42,673 nt of DNA, taken from NCBI GenBank assembly GCA_026398695.1, contig JAPLSJ010000133.1, positions 1 through 42,673 of the forward strand. The letters run 5' to 3'. The stretch is from Arenimonas sp. Lineage in GTDB: Bacteria > Pseudomonadota > Gammaproteobacteria > Xanthomonadales > Xanthomonadaceae. A model generated the notes under the pieces. That model saw only the letters and a program-made list of their open reading frames with translations, ran no database searches and was not told the origin of the DNA. Made by a program: the position numbers and the translations under genes. This document shows, piece by piece, positions 18,567 through 27,789 of this stretch. The stretch's first letter is position 1; each line of letters starts with the position of its first letter.

Positions 18567-21137
18567 TTACGCCGCCGAACGGACCGCCGCCGCCTTGGTG
18601 GTGGTCTTGGCGGCCTTCTTCACGGCTTTCTTGGCGGCCTTTTTCGCCGGGGCTGCCTTGGCCGTCGTGGTTGCGGCTTTGGCCGCCACCTTCTTGGTGG
18701 CCTTCTTCTCGGTCTTCTTGGTTGCCTTCTTGGCCGCTTTCTTCGCAGGCGCCTTGGCGGCCGCGGAAGCGCTGGCCTCGACGACCTTCTTGGCCGCCTT
18801 CTTCGTGGCCTTCTTGGCCGCGACCTTCTTGCCGAAGCGGCCGCCCTTGCGCACGGGCTTGCCGGCCAGCAGCAGCTCCTCGCACTCGGCCTGGGTCAGG
18901 CTGGCCGGGTCGCGGTCCTTGGGGATCTTGCCGTTCTTCTCGCCGTCGGTGATGTACGGGCCGTAGCGGCCGTTCAGGACCTGGATCTCGGTGCCCGGGA
19001 AGACCTTGATGGTGCGGTTGGCGATCATCTCGATCTTCGCGCGCACCAGCTCCACCGCGTCCTCGAAGCTGATCGTGTACGGGTCGTCGGTCTTGCCGAG
19101 CGAGGCGTAGGTGTCGCCGATCTTCACGAACGGGCCGAAGCGGCCAACGGCCACCGTGACGTCCTTGCCTTCATGCTGGCCGACCGTGCGCGGCAGGTTG
19201 AACAGCGGCAGGGCGTCCTCGAGCGTGATGGTGTGCATGCTGGTGCCGGGGCGCAGCGAGGCGAACTTGGGCTTGTCCTCGTCCTCGGCGGTGCCGATCT
19301 GCGCGAACGGCCCGTAGCGGCCCAGGCGCACCGACACCGGCTTGCCCGACTTGGGGTCGATGCCCAGCACGCGCGAGCCGGTGGCCTCGGAGCGGTCGAC
19401 CGATTCGCTCTTTTCGTCGATGGTGGCCTTGAACGGCTTCCAGAAGCGCTCCAGCAGCGGCACCCACGCCGCTTCGCCGGCCGCGACCGAGTCCAGTTCG
19501 TCCTCGAGCTTGGCGGTGAAGTCGTAGTCCACGTACTGCATGAAGTGGCTGGACAGGAAGTTCGCCACCGCGCGGCCGACGTCGCTGGGACGGAAGCGGC
19601 GGTTGTCGAGGTAGACGTATTCGCGGTTCTGCAGCACCTGGATGATGCTGGCGTACGTGGACGGACGGCCGATGCCGTATTCCTCGAGCGTCTTCACCAG
19701 CGAGGCTTCCGAGAAGCGCGGCGGCGGCTCGGTGAAATGCTGGTCGGTGTGGATGCTGCCCAGCGGCACGTCCTGGCCGGTCTTCATCGGCGGCAGCTTG
19801 CGGCCTTCGTCGTCGTCTTCGGCGGCCTTGGCGTCCTTGCCCTCTTCGTAGACGGCCAGGAAGCCCGGATCGATCACGGTGGTGCCGCTGGCGCGGAAGC
19901 TGTGCTCGCTGCCGGCGGCCAGTTCGACCGACACGGTGTTCATGGTGGCGGGCACCATCTGCGAGGCGACGGTGCGCTTCCACACCAGTTCGTACAGGCG
20001 GCGCGCGTCGTCGTCGAGGTACTTGGCCACCGAGGCCGGCGTGCGCAGGGCGGACGTGGGCCGGATGGCTTCGTGCGCTTCCTGGGCGTTCTTGGACTTG
20101 GACTTGTACTCGTTGGGCTTGTCGGGCAGCGCGCCGGTGCCGAAGTCGCGGGCGATGACGTCGCGGATCTCGATCACCGCGTCCACCGACAGGTTCACGG
20201 AGTCGGTACGCATGTAGCTGATCAGGCCGACCGCGCCCTCTTCGCCGATGGCCACGCCTTCATAGAGCTTCTGCGCCACGCGCATGGTGCGCGAGGTGGT
20301 GAAGCCGAGCTTGCGCGCGGCTTCCTGCTGCAGGGTGGAGGTGATGAACGGCGGCGAAGGCCGGCGCTTGCGCTCCTTGCTGACCACGTCGGTGACGCGC
20401 AGGGCGGTGCCGGCGGCCTTCACCAGGCGCGCGCGCGCCGCTTCGGCCGTGGCCGAGTCGGTGATGGTGAACTGTTCGAACTTCTGGCCGTCGAGCTTCA
20501 CCAGCCGGGCGGTGAACGCCTGCTGCGGGTGGTTGAGCTCGGCCTCCATGGACCAGTACTCGCGCGGCACGAAGGCTTCGATTTCCTCTTCGCGCTCGAC
20601 GATCATGCGCAGCGCCGGCGACTGCACGCGGCCGGCCGACAGGCCGCGCTGCACCTTGCGCCACAGCACCGGGGACAGGTTGAAGCCCACCAGGTAGTCC
20701 AGGGCGCGGCGCGCCTGCTGGGCGTCCACCAGGTCGCCGGCGACCTGGCGCGGGTTGTCCACCGCGGCCTTGATCGCCTTGGGCGTGATTTCCGTGAACA
20801 CCACCCGGTGCAGGTCCTTGCCCTTGAGCAGGCCGCGCTCCTTGAGGATCTCGGAGATGTGCCAGCTGATCGCCTCACCCTCGCGGTCCGGGTCAGTGGC
20901 CAGGTAGATGGTCTGGGCGGCCTTGGCGGCCTTGGCGATGGCCTCGACGTGCTTCTCGTTCTTCTCGATCAGCTCATAGCGCATGGCGAACCCGTGTTCG
21001 GGGTCGACCGCGCCCTCCTTGGGCACCAGGTCGCGGACATGGCCGTACGAGGCCAGGACGTGGAAGTCCTTGCCCAGGTACTTGTTGATCGTCTTGGCCT
21101 TGGCGGGCGACTCGACGATGAGGAGGTTCTTGGCCAT
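18567..21137 (-). CDS. topA: DNA topoisomerase I with lysine/alanine-rich C-terminal tail
   Basis: An 856-residue type IA topoisomerase that relaxes negative supercoils. The TOPRIM domain has E9 (LLIVESPAKAKT) and TDPDREGEA with D82 and D84. The active-site tyrosine is Y308 in LISYMRTDSVNLS. The C-terminal region holds several topoisomerase-C repeats (for example LGRYGPFAQIG, VGRFGPFVKIG, NGRYGPYITDG) rather than the four-cysteine zinc ribbons of E. coli TopA. The last 89 residues are almost only lysine, alanine and threonine (KKAAKK units), like the tail of histone H1. Expression is probably from a promoter near 21220-21250 with a stem-loop in the leader. It is convergent with the amidohydrolase gene. 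Confidence 0.97.
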   Translation of the reverse strand: MAKNLLIVESPAKAKTINKYLGKDFHVLASYGHVRDLVPKEGAVDPEHGFAMRYELIEKNEKHVEAIAKAAKAAQTIYLATDPDREGEAISWHISEILKERGLLKGKDLHRVVFTEITPKAIKAAVDNPRQVAGDLVDAQQARRALDYLVGFNLSPVLWRKVQRGLSAGRVQSPALRMIVEREEEIEAFVPREYWSMEAELNHPQQAFTARLVKLDGQKFEQFTITDSATAEAARARLVKAAGTALRVTDVVSKERKRRPSPPFITSTLQQEAARKLGFTTSRTMRVAQKLYEGVAIGEEGAVGLISYMRTDSVNLSVDAVIEIRDVIARDFGTGALPDKPNEYKSKSKNAQEAHEAIRPTSALRTPASVAKYLDDDARRLYELVWKRTVASQMVPATMNTVSVELAAGSEHSFRASGTTVIDPGFLAVYEEGKDAKAAEDDDEGRKLPPMKTGQDVPLGSIHTDQHFTEPPPRFSEASLVKTLEEYGIGRPSTYASIIQVLQNREYVYLDNRRFRPSDVGRAVANFLSSHFMQYVDYDFTAKLEDELDSVAAGEAAWVPLLERFWKPFKATIDEKSESVDRSEATGSRVLGIDPKSGKPVSVRLGRYGPFAQIGTAEDEDKPKFASLRPGTSMHTITLEDALPLFNLPRTVGQHEGKDVTVAVGRFGPFVKIGDTYASLGKTDDPYTISFEDAVELVRAKIEMIANRTIKVFPGTEIQVLNGRYGPYITDGEKNGKIPKDRDPASLTQAECEELLLAGKPVRKGGRFGKKVAAKKATKKAAKKVVEASASAAAKAPAKKAAKKATKKTEKKATKKVAAKAATTTAKAAPAKKAAKKAVKKAAKTTTKAAAVRSAA
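18570..18836 (-). repeat. Low-complexity KKAAKK-type repeat encoding the TopA tail
   Basis: About 89 codons of imperfect AAG/GCC repeats encode units such as KKATKK and AKKAAKKA. Such tails bind DNA non-specifically by charge. Because the repeats are similar at DNA level, the length may vary between strains. Confidence 0.85.
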
Positions 21138-21184
21138 GGCCGGGGGGTTGCTCCGCTAAGCGGTTGAAAGGGCGCCAGATGGCG

Positions 21185-21207
21185 CGGCCCGCGGGGGTCG
21201 CGGGCCG
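21185..21207 (-). other. Stem-loop at the 5' end of the predicted topA leader
   Basis: CGGCCCGCG pairs with CGCGGGCCG around a 5-base loop. On the plus strand it is followed by TTCTTTTT and would look like a terminator, but no plus-strand gene precedes it. In the topA direction it would lie within about ten bases of the mRNA 5' end, where it could stabilise the transcript. Confidence 0.45.
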
Positions 21208-21219
21208 GGGTTCTTTTTC

Positions 21220-21250
21220 ATTAAGGCATCAGCCCGGCCGGCACTGTCAA
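21220..21250 (-). promoter_or_regulatory. Candidate topA promoter
   Basis: A perfect -35 box TTGACA (21245-21250, minus strand) is followed after 19 bases by CTTAAT (21220-21225). The spacing is long, so the exact -10 is uncertain. Confidence 0.45.
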
Positions 21251-21306
21251 GCCGGATTGGCCCCGAGCCCGGGGTAGGAAGGGGCTTGAGCGGGGGTAGG
21301 GAAGGC

Positions 21307-21987
21307 CTAGCGGCAGCCCGGGGGCAGCAGCTTGTCGGGGATGCCTTCGCCGCTGCAGGTCCAGGTGCCGTCCTCTTCCAGGGCCATCAGGAGGCGGCCG
21401 CCGGCGGCCGAGGTGACGTTCCCCAGGGTGCCCACGGTGATCTCCACGGCGCAGCGCCCGTCGTCCAGCGAACCCACCGCCAGCGCGTCCAGGCCCTCGG
21501 TGGACGGGGTGGGCAGGCCCAGTTCGTCGGCGTCGCGGGGGCAGCGGTCGGTGTTGGCCTTGAACTCCTGGACGGCGAGCTTGGCCGCCTGGCCCTCCAT
21601 GTGCACCACCGCCAGCTTGCTGCGGCCGATGTAGTCCTGGTACGCCGGCACCGAGATGGCGGCCAGGATGCCCACGACAAACAGCAGGAACACGCCGCCG
21701 CCGATGACGACGGCCGCCGCGATCAGGCAGCCGTTGCCCTTCTTGGCGGGCGCGGCGGGCTCGGCGGCGATGTGCGCCACGAACGCCGGAGGCGGGCTGG
21801 CCGGCGCGACCGCGGCCAGGCCCAGCTCATCGCGGAATTGCCCCAGCGGCGTCCATTCGGACAGGCCTTCACGCCAGGCCAGGCTGTTCAGGCCGACCTG
21901 GCCCAGGCGGAACGCCTCGACCAGTGCCTCGGCGCTGACCGGACCCTGCCGGTTCTGGCCGGCATCCACGTAAAACCAGCTGCTCAT
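21307..21987 (-). CDS. GYF-domain protein with embedded type IV pilin-like module
   Basis: A 226-residue protein. Residues 1-52 are a GYF_2 (DUF4339) domain: WFYVDAGQNRQGPVSAEALV, then WREGLSEWTPL. A Pro/Ala linker follows (58-82). A hydrophobic helix (87-115) ends in GILAAISVPAYQDYIGRSK, which is nearly the N-terminal helix of type IV pilins. The C-terminal end, TWTCSGEG...LLPPGCR, with cysteines 211 and 225, resembles the disulfide-closed D-region of PilA. The usual prepilin leader and F/E after the cleavage site are absent, so normal PilD processing looks impossible. The gene lies between topA and smg-dprA, separated from the latter by a terminator. The role is unknown. Confidence 0.82.
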   Translation of the reverse strand: MSSWFYVDAGQNRQGPVSAEALVEAFRLGQVGLNSLAWREGLSEWTPLGQFRDELGLAAVAPASPPPAFVAHIAAEPAAPAKKGNGCLIAAAVVIGGGVFLLFVVGILAAISVPAYQDYIGRSKLAVVHMEGQAAKLAVQEFKANTDRCPRDADELGLPTPSTEGLDALAVGSLDDGRCAVEITVGTLGNVTSAAGGRLLMALEEDGTWTCSGEGIPDKLLPPGCR

Positions 21988-22028
21988 CCCTGCGTTCCCC
22001 TTGCTGCCGCACGTCGCGGCGTCCCCAA

Positions 22029-22054
22029 CAAAAACGCCCGGCCGGGGCCGGGCG
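22029..22054 (-). terminator. Rho-independent terminator of the dprA-smg operon
   Basis: On the minus strand an 8-9 bp stem CGCCCGGCC/GGCCGGGCG is followed directly by TTTTTGTT, 20 bases after the smg stop. Confidence 0.88.
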
Positions 22055-22074
22055 CTGGTTTTGCCGCGCCGGCC

Positions 22075-22548
22075 TCAGTGGACCGGTTCGGGCTCGTCTT
22101 CGAACATCTGGCTTTCCATCCAGGCATAGGCCGCTTCGGACCCGGGCTGGTTGAACAGCACCATCAGGACCACCCACTTGAGGTCGTCCACGTCCACTTC
22201 TTCCTGGTCGAGCGCCATCACGCGGTCCAGCACCAGCTCGCGCTGGTCGGCGTCGATCACGCCGCTGTGCTCCAGGAACATCAGGAAGCCGCGGCACTCG
22301 ATGTCCAGCCGGTCCAGCTCCGGTTCGGAATAGACCCGCACCGGCGTGTCCAGGCGAGGCGACGCCGACACCGGGCGCTGGCGCGCCAGTTCGTCGAGCC
22401 AGTCGAAGGCCTTGTTGATTTCCGTCGGGCTGAAGCCGGCCTGGATCAGGCCGTTCTGGAGCGAATCACGGTCCCTGACGGCGTCGGGGTCGTCGTAGAA
22501 GTAGTGTTCAAACAGATAAAGCAGTACGTCGAGAATGGTCTCTTTCAT
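22075..22548 (-). CDS. smg: Smg family protein (DUF494)
   Basis: A 157-residue acidic protein of exactly the usual Smg length. The N-terminus [17 protein letters not shown] and the later segments [12 protein letters not shown] and [20 protein letters not shown] are characteristic. The molecular function is not established; the gene is conserved next to dprA in gammaproteobacteria. The ATG is chosen because the conserved N-terminus starts there; the longer frame upstream overlaps dprA. The dprA stop is 35 bases upstream and a terminator follows, so smg is the last gene of the LysM-dprA-smg cluster. Confidence 0.93.
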   Translation of the reverse strand: MKETILDVLLYLFEHYFYDDPDAVRDRDSLQNGLIQAGFSPTEINKAFDWLDELARQRPVSASPRLDTPVRVYSEPELDRLDIECRGFLMFLEHSGVIDADQRELVLDRVMALDQEEVDVDDLKWVVLMVLFNQPGSEAAYAWMESQMFEDEPEPVH

Positions 22549-22583
22549 TACCCTCAGCCTGCGCCCTGGGCGCGGTGGGAAGG

Positions 22584-23699
22584 TCAGGACCGGCGGAAAT
22601 AGCGGCCATTGTCGGCTGCCACGCGCCCTTCCAGCTCCATGATCAGCAGCATGGAGGACAGGGCGGCCACCGTCAATCCTGTCCGCTCGGCCAGGCAATC
22701 CATGCCGGTGGGGTCGTGACCCAGCGCGGACCACAGCCGGTTGTGGTCCTCATCACCCGGCGGCTGTCCGTCCGCTGACCGTCCCGCCGGTTCGGCCGGG
22801 GCCTCGCCGAGGCGCCCGCGCAGTGCCTCGGCGAGGTTGGCGGCCACCGGACCCAGGGCGGACAGGACCTCGGCCGGGGATTCCACCAGGCCCGCACCCT
22901 CCCGGATCAGGCGATGGCAGCCGCGGGCCGTCGGGTTGTCCAGTGAGCCGGGCAGGGCGAACACCTCGCGGCCCGCCTCGGCCGCCAGCCGGGCGCTGAT
23001 CAGCGCGCCCGAGCGCATGGCGGCCTCCACCACCAGGGTGCCCACGCTGAGCCCGGCGATGATGCGGTTGCGGCTGGGGAAGTGGCTGGCGATGGCCGGC
23101 GTGCCCGGGGGGTGTTCGCTGACCACGGCGCCCTCGGCGGCGATGCGGTCCATCAGCCCGGCGTTGTCGGCCGGATAGGCCCGGTCCAGGCCGGTGCCGA
23201 CCACGGCGACCGTGCGCCCCGCCGACAGGGCGCCTTCGTGGGCGGCGGTGTCGATGCCTTCGGCCAGGCCGCTGGTGACCACCCAGCCGGCGCTGGCGAA
23301 GGCGCGCGCGAACTGCCGCGCCCGGGCCCGGCCGCCCGGGCTGGGACGCCGGCTGCCGACCACCGCGACCTGGGGATGCCACAGCAGGCTGGCGTCGCCG
23401 GCCACGAAAAGCAGGGCAGGCGGGGCCGGCGAGCGGCGGAGCAGGGCGGGGTAGTCGGGGTCGTGCCAGCCCAGCAGGCTGCGGCCGGCGGGGGCGAGCC
23501 AGGCCAGGTCGGCGTCGAGCAGCCGCTCGTCAGGCCGGTCGAGGGCGCGCCGCATTTCGGCGGGCAGGGACAGTCCGGCCCCGTGGCGGGCCGCGGCCAG
23601 GGCCTGCAGAGGCGAGGGATGGGACTCGAGCAGCAGGCGCAGCAGTGCGTCCGGCAGGCGGGCTCGAAGCAGGATCAGCAGGGCGCGGTCGGTTTTCAC
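22584..23699 (-). CDS. dprA: DNA-processing protein DprA (Smf)
   Basis: A 371-residue single-strand DNA-binding protein that loads RecA on incoming DNA in natural transformation. The N-terminal SAM-like part is followed by the extended Rossmann fold: [46 protein letters not shown] and [14 protein letters not shown] linker leads to the C-terminal winged helix (about 318-371, [20 protein letters not shown]). The start codon is GTG. The LysM gene ends 49 bases upstream with a strong hairpin between them. The presence of an intact gene suggests competence, or at least recombination functions, in this organism. Confidence 0.95.
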   Translation of the reverse strand: MKTDRALLILLRARLPDALLRLLLESHPSPLQALAAARHGAGLSLPAEMRRALDRPDERLLDADLAWLAPAGRSLLGWHDPDYPALLRRSPAPPALLFVAGDASLLWHPQVAVVGSRRPSPGGRARARQFARAFASAGWVVTSGLAEGIDTAAHEGALSAGRTVAVVGTGLDRAYPADNAGLMDRIAAEGAVVSEHPPGTPAIASHFPSRNRIIAGLSVGTLVVEAAMRSGALISARLAAEAGREVFALPGSLDNPTARGCHRLIREGAGLVESPAEVLSALGPVAANLAEALRGRLGEAPAEPAGRSADGQPPGDEDHNRLWSALGHDPTGMDCLAERTGLTVAALSSMLLIMELEGRVAADNGRYFRRS

Positions 23700-23710
23700 G
23701 GCCCCAACAG

Positions 23711-23738
23711 CATCGCGGCGCCCGAAGGCGCCGCGATG
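23711..23738 (-). other. Very stable c(UUCG)g hairpin between the LysM gene and dprA
   Basis: A perfect 12-bp stem (CATCGCGGCGCC/GGCGCCGCGATG) closes on TTCG when read on the minus strand. It begins ten bases after the LysM gene's stop. No T tract follows on the minus strand (ctgttgggg), so it may protect the upstream mRNA end or give partial termination. Confidence 0.6.
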
Positions 23739-23748
23739 TAGGAAAAAC

Positions 23749-24855
23749 TTACTGGATGGCGTCGGGATGTTTCAGCGTGTCACCCGGGTGGATCGGGCGG
23801 ACACCGTTCATCACCAGCGCGTAGCTCACCTTGTCGAAGGTGCGGAACACCATCAGGTGGCCAGCGAACTCGTCGGGCAGCTTCACCGCGTTGGCCTTGG
23901 CCGAGATGCGGTTGCCGTGGGCGATGACGTCCGGCTTCATGACGCCGTTGCTCCAGATCGACATCGTGTGGCCGTTGCGGATGCCGTCACGGGCACCCAC
24001 CGACAGCGCCACCACCAGCTTCGGGCCGGACTGCATGCCGTCGGCCACCGAAAGGATGCGGGCGTTGGCCGGCACGTTTTCCGGAGCGCGCGGCATGAAG
24101 GTGAGGTCGTAGGGCTGGGCTTCCGACGGGGTCACGCGGTCGCCGGTCGAGATTTCCCGGCCTTCCTCGCGCAGCACCACCAGGGCCACTTCACCCTGCA
24201 CCTGCGTCACTTCGCCGGTGGCATGGACCTGCATCTCGTAGCCGAGCACTTCGCCGGAGGCTTCGCCGTAACCCGACGGTTCGCCCCAATGGCTGTGCTG
24301 GCGCACGCTGCGGTAGTCGATGTCGGAGCGGCCCGGGCGTTCCTTGCCCTTGCCGCCGCCGAACACGTAAACCGGGCGGGAGATGTCGACGACCATGCCG
24401 GGCGCCGCACCGTCGAGGCCGCGGACGTACACCGACTGGCCCGCCGTGCTGCGCAGGCGGTCTTCTTCGAGCCCGACGACGTAGGGCAGCGAGGTGGGGT
24501 CGTCCACCACGTTGAACTGCTTGAGCAGGGCCTCGATGTCGGACAGGGGGATCGTGTTGATCGCCTCGCCGACCCGCGGGCCCTCGGACGTCACGACCGG
24601 CTTGCCGTCGATGTAGACCAGGCTCAGCACGTCACCCGGATAGATGAGGTGCGGGTTCTTGACCTGCGGGTTGGCCTGCCAGATCTCGGGCCAGAGCCAG
24701 GGCTTCGAAAGGAAGCGCCCCGCAATGTCCCAAAGGGTGTCGCCCTTTTTGACCGTGTAGGTAGTCGGATGATCGCCACGGACTTGCGCCGTGATGGACG
24801 CAGTGGCGAATGTGAGCAACGCGGCAGCAGTAACTGCAAGAAGCCGTTTAAGCAT
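23749..24855 (-). CDS. Exported LysM-domain peptidoglycan-binding protein
   Basis: A 368-residue protein with a signal peptide (about 1-23). One LysM domain lies at about 31-80 (YTVKKGDTLWDIAGRFL, then NPQVKNPHLIYPGDVL), which binds N-acetylglucosamine polymers in the cell wall. The remaining 280 residues form a beta-rich region without a recognisable catalytic domain; the family is widely conserved next to dprA and def in gammaproteobacteria. AGGTGG stands before the ATG. It is divergent from def, with -10 boxes for both in the gap, and precedes dprA. The exact role is unknown, probably in envelope integrity. Confidence 0.92.
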   Translation of the reverse strand: MLKRLLAVTAAALLTFATASITAQVRGDHPTTYTVKKGDTLWDIAGRFLSKPWLWPEIWQANPQVKNPHLIYPGDVLSLVYIDGKPVVTSEGPRVGEAINTIPLSDIEALLKQFNVVDDPTSLPYVVGLEEDRLRSTAGQSVYVRGLDGAAPGMVVDISRPVYVFGGGKGKERPGRSDIDYRSVRQHSHWGEPSGYGEASGEVLGYEMQVHATGEVTQVQGEVALVVLREEGREISTGDRVTPSEAQPYDLTFMPRAPENVPANARILSVADGMQSGPKLVVALSVGARDGIRNGHTMSIWSNGVMKPDVIAHGNRISAKANAVKLPDEFAGHLMVFRTFDKVSYALVMNGVRPIHPGDTLKHPDAIQ

Positions 24856-24894
24856 GGCGGCTATCCACCTGATTTTCCCCGGACAGGTTGGACG

Positions 24895-24900
24895 ACTATA
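24895..24900 (-). promoter_or_regulatory. Candidate -10 box of the LysM-dprA-smg operon
   Basis: TATAGT on the minus strand, about 40 bases before the LysM ATG. TTGCAT 19 bases upstream is a possible -35 box. Confidence 0.5.
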
Positions 24901-24937
24901 GCCCAGATACCAACCCTGAATGCAAGTCCGCCGGGGT

Positions 24938-24943
24938 TATAAT
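24938..24943 (+). promoter_or_regulatory. -10 box of the def-fmt-rsmB operon
   Basis: A perfect TATAAT, 51 bases before the def ATG; CTGAAT at 24916-24921 with 16 bases between is a weak -35 candidate. Confidence 0.65.
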
Positions 24944-24994
24944 GACGTGCCGGCCCCCTTGAGGTCCGGTCCTGACTTCCCCATCTCGACAGCC

Positions 24995-25501
24995 ATGGCC
25001 AAGCTACCCATCCTGGAATTCCCCGATCCCCGCCTGCGAACCGTGGCAAAACCGGTGGCGCAAGTGGACGACGCAATGCGCCGCCTGATCGACGACATGT
25101 TCGAGACCATGTACGACGCCCCCGGCATCGGACTGGCGGCGACGCAGGTGGATGTGCACCTGCGCCTGCTGGTATTGGACGTAAGCGAGGATAAGAACCG
25201 GCCACTGGTGTTCATCAACCCGGAAATCCTCGAGTCCGAGGGCAGCCAGGTCTACCAGGAAGGCTGCCTGTCCGTGCCGGGCATCTATGCCGACGTGAAG
25301 CGCGCCGACCGCGTGCTGGTGCGGGCGCTGGACCGCGACGGCAAGGCCTTCCAGGTCGACGCCGACGGTCTGTTGGCGGTGTGCATCCAGCACGAGATGG
25401 ACCACCTGGCCGGCAAGGTGTTCGTGGACTATCTCTCGCCGCTCAAGCGCGAACAGGTGCGCAAGAAGCTCGCCAAGCAGCACCGCGAATCGGCCGCCTG
25501 A
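24995..25501 (+). CDS. def: Peptide deformylase
   Basis: A 168-residue metalloenzyme that removes the formyl group from new proteins. All three signature motifs are present: GIGLAATQ (44-51), EGCLSVP (89-95) with metal ligand C91, and HEMDHL (133-138) with ligands H133 and H137 and catalytic E134. This is the canonical Gram-negative type. The N-terminal [10 protein letters not shown] supports the chosen ATG. It is the first gene of the def-fmt-rsmB operon; fmt starts one base after its stop. Its partner Fmt adds the formyl group that this enzyme removes. Confidence 0.98.
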   Translation: MAKLPILEFPDPRLRTVAKPVAQVDDAMRRLIDDMFETMYDAPGIGLAATQVDVHLRLLVLDVSEDKNRPLVFINPEILESEGSQVYQEGCLSVPGIYADVKRADRVLVRALDRDGKAFQVDADGLLAVCIQHEMDHLAGKVFVDYLSPLKREQVRKKLAKQHRESAA

Positions 25502-25502
25502 G

Positions 25503-26429
25503 GTGGCGCTGCGCATCGTATTCGCCGGCACGCCCGGCTTCGCGGTGCCCTGCCTGCGTGCCGCCGCCGAACGTGGCGAAGTGGTGGGCGTCTACACCCA
25601 GCCCGATCGCCCGTCGGGCCGCGGCCGGCAGCTGGCCGCGTCGCCGGTCAAGGTCGAGGCGCTGGCGCGCGGCATTCCGGTATTCCAGCCCGAGAACTTC
25701 AAGTCCGCCGCCGCGCGCGAGCAGCTGCGCGCGCTCGAGCCCGACCTGATGGTGGTGGTGGCCTACGGCCTGATCCTGCCGCAGTCGGTGCTCGACATCC
25801 CGCGCATGGGCTGCTGGAACGTGCATGCCTCGCTGCTGCCGCGCTGGCGCGGCGCGGCGCCGATCCAGCGCGCCATCGAAGCCGGGGACACCCAGTCCGG
25901 CGTCTGCCTGATGCAGATGGAAAAAGGCCTGGACACCGGGCCGGTGCTGCTGTCCCTGGCAACGCCCATCACCGCCGACGACACCGGCGGCAGCCTGCAT
26001 GACCGGCTGTCGCAGCTGGGCGCCGAGGTGCTGGCGGACGGCCTGAAGCTGCTGCGCGCGGGCATGCGCCCGCTGGTGGTGCCGCAGCCGGCCGAAGGCG
26101 TCACCTACGCCCACAAGCTCGACAAGGCCGAGGCGCGGCTGGACTGGTCGCTGCCTGCGACGGTCCTGGCCAACCGGGTCCGGGCGTTCAATCCCTGGCC
26201 GGTCGCCGAAGCGGCATTGGCCGGCGAGCGGCTGCGCGTCCACGAGGCACACGCCATTCCTCTCCAGCACGGCCAGCCGCCCGGCACCGTGCTCGCCGCC
26301 ACCCGCGAAGGCCTCGACGTGGCCTGTGGCGAAGGGGCGCTGCGCCTGCGCCAGGTGCAGCGCGAAGGCGGCCGCCCGGTCGCCATCGCCGACTACCTCA
26401 ACGCCCGCCCGGCGCTGAAATCGCCATGA
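25503..26429 (+). CDS. fmt: Methionyl-tRNA formyltransferase
   Basis: A 308-residue enzyme that transfers a formyl group from 10-formyl-tetrahydrofolate to initiator Met-tRNA. The catalytic triad is N106, H108 and D144 ([12 protein letters not shown] and KGLDTGP), as in the formyltransferase superfamily. The flexible loop [11 protein letters not shown] (34-44) contacts the tRNA. The C-terminal OB-fold domain starts about residue 205. The start is GTG, one base after the def stop. The last four bases overlap the rsmB ATG (ATGA), so translation of the three genes is probably coupled. Confidence 0.98.
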   Translation: MALRIVFAGTPGFAVPCLRAAAERGEVVGVYTQPDRPSGRGRQLAASPVKVEALARGIPVFQPENFKSAAAREQLRALEPDLMVVVAYGLILPQSVLDIPRMGCWNVHASLLPRWRGAAPIQRAIEAGDTQSGVCLMQMEKGLDTGPVLLSLATPITADDTGGSLHDRLSQLGAEVLADGLKLLRAGMRPLVVPQPAEGVTYAHKLDKAEARLDWSLPATVLANRVRAFNPWPVAEAALAGERLRVHEAHAIPLQHGQPPGTVLAATREGLDVACGEGALRLRQVQREGGRPVAIADYLNARPALKSP

Positions 26430-27745
26430 ATTCCCCGGCCGGTTCGGCGCTGCGGGCGCGCGCCGCGCGCGTGCTCGCGGCGGTGCTGGGCGAAGGCCGG
26501 TCCCTCAAGGCGATGCTGGCGGCAGCCATGCCCTCGGTGGCCGACAGCCGCGACCGCGCGCTGCTCGAGGCGGTCTGCTTCGGCGCGCTGCGCCACCGCC
26601 GCCGCTACGAATTCGCGCTGTCGCAGTGGCTGGCCAAGCCGTTGGCCGCACGCGACTACCCGGTGCACTGCCTGCTTCTGGTGGGCCTGGCCCAGCTCGA
26701 TGCGCTGGGCCTGCCCGCGCACGCGGCGGTCGGCGCCACCGCGGAAGCCACGCGCGAGCTGGGCCGGCCGCCGCTGGTCGGGCTGGTGAACGCCCTGCTG
26801 CGCCGCGCCAGCCGTGAACCGCTGCCGGTCAGCACCGACCCGGCCATCACCACCAGCCATCCCGACTGGCTGGTGGAAATGCTTGCCGCCGACTGGCCCG
26901 ACGACGTCGCCGCCCTGCTCGAAGCCAACAACCGCCCGGCGCCGATGTGGCTGCGGGTGAATCCCGGCCAGTTGGGCATCGACCGCCTGCTGCGCTCGCT
27001 GCGCGAGGACGGCCTGACCGCGTCGCCGTCGCCGCTGCTGCCCAACGCCGCCCGGCTCGACGACCCGATCCCCGTGGCGCGGCTGCCGTTCTGGCACACC
27101 GGCGAGCTGAGCGTGCAGGACGGCGCGGCGCAGCTGGCCGTGCTGGCGCTCGCCCCGCAGCCGGACGACCGCGTGCTCGACGCCTGCGCCGCGCCGGGCG
27201 GCAAGACCACGCAGATCGCCGAGCGCCTGTTCCCCGGCGAAGGCGAACTGCTGGCGCTGGACATCGAAGCGCGCCGCCTGGCGCAGGTGGTCGAGTACCT
27301 CGAACGCCTGGGCCTGGACTACCCGCGCGTGCACGTGCAGCTGGCCGATGCCGGCAAGCCCGACGCCTGGTGGGACGGCCGCCCGTTCGACGCCATCCTG
27401 CTCGACGCGCCGTGCTCGGCCACCGGCATCATCCGCCGCCAGCCCGACATCAAGTGGCATCGCCGCGCCACCGACATCCCGGCCGTGGTGGCCGTGCAGG
27501 CGCAGCTGCTCGACGCGCTGTGGCCGCTGCTCAAGCCCGGCGGCCGGCTGCTGTACGCCACGTGTTCGGTGCTTCGCGACGAGAACGAGCGGCAGGTCGA
27601 CGACTTCCTGGCGCGCACGCAGGACGCGTCGCCGGTACCGCTGGACGAGCGCTTCGGCCGCGTCAGCGGCGCCGGTCGCCAGCGCCTGCCGGGCGAGGAC
27701 GGCATGGATGGTTTCTTCTACGCCCTGCTGCGCAAGGCCGGCTGA
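26426..27745 (+). CDS. rsmB: 16S rRNA (cytosine-967-C5)-methyltransferase RsmB
   Basis: A 439-residue methyltransferase of the Sun/NOL1 family. The N-terminal NusB-like domain spans about 5-140. The SAM-binding motif [15 protein letters not shown] is at 252-266. The two catalytic cysteines are C330 (LDAPCSATG) and C380 (YATCS), the pair that forms and resolves the covalent RNA intermediate. The ATG overlaps the fmt stop. In pseudomonads trkA follows rsmB directly; here two glycosyltransferase genes are placed between them. Confidence 0.97.
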   Translation: MNSPAGSALRARAARVLAAVLGEGRSLKAMLAAAMPSVADSRDRALLEAVCFGALRHRRRYEFALSQWLAKPLAARDYPVHCLLLVGLAQLDALGLPAHAAVGATAEATRELGRPPLVGLVNALLRRASREPLPVSTDPAITTSHPDWLVEMLAADWPDDVAALLEANNRPAPMWLRVNPGQLGIDRLLRSLREDGLTASPSPLLPNAARLDDPIPVARLPFWHTGELSVQDGAAQLAVLALAPQPDDRVLDACAAPGGKTTQIAERLFPGEGELLALDIEARRLAQVVEYLERLGLDYPRVHVQLADAGKPDAWWDGRPFDAILLDAPCSATGIIRRQPDIKWHRRATDIPAVVAVQAQLLDALWPLLKPGGRLLYATCSVLRDENERQVDDFLARTQDASPVPLDERFGRVSGAGRQRLPGEDGMDGFFYALLRKAG

Positions 27746-27772
27746 GCACGTCGCCAGCCGCAGCTCGCCCGG

Positions 27773-27781
27773 TGCTATCGT
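27773..27781 (+). promoter_or_regulatory. Candidate extended -10 promoter of the first glycosyltransferase
   Basis: TGC-TATCGT is an extended -10 motif. It ends eight bases before the ATG, so the mRNA would have almost no leader. Confidence 0.4.
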
Positions 27782-27789
27782 TCGCCCCC

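Noticed and set aside
21185-21218. A plus-strand intrinsic terminator (stem followed by TTCTTTTT)
   Set aside because: No plus-strand transcript is known to end here; the structure fits the leader of topA better.
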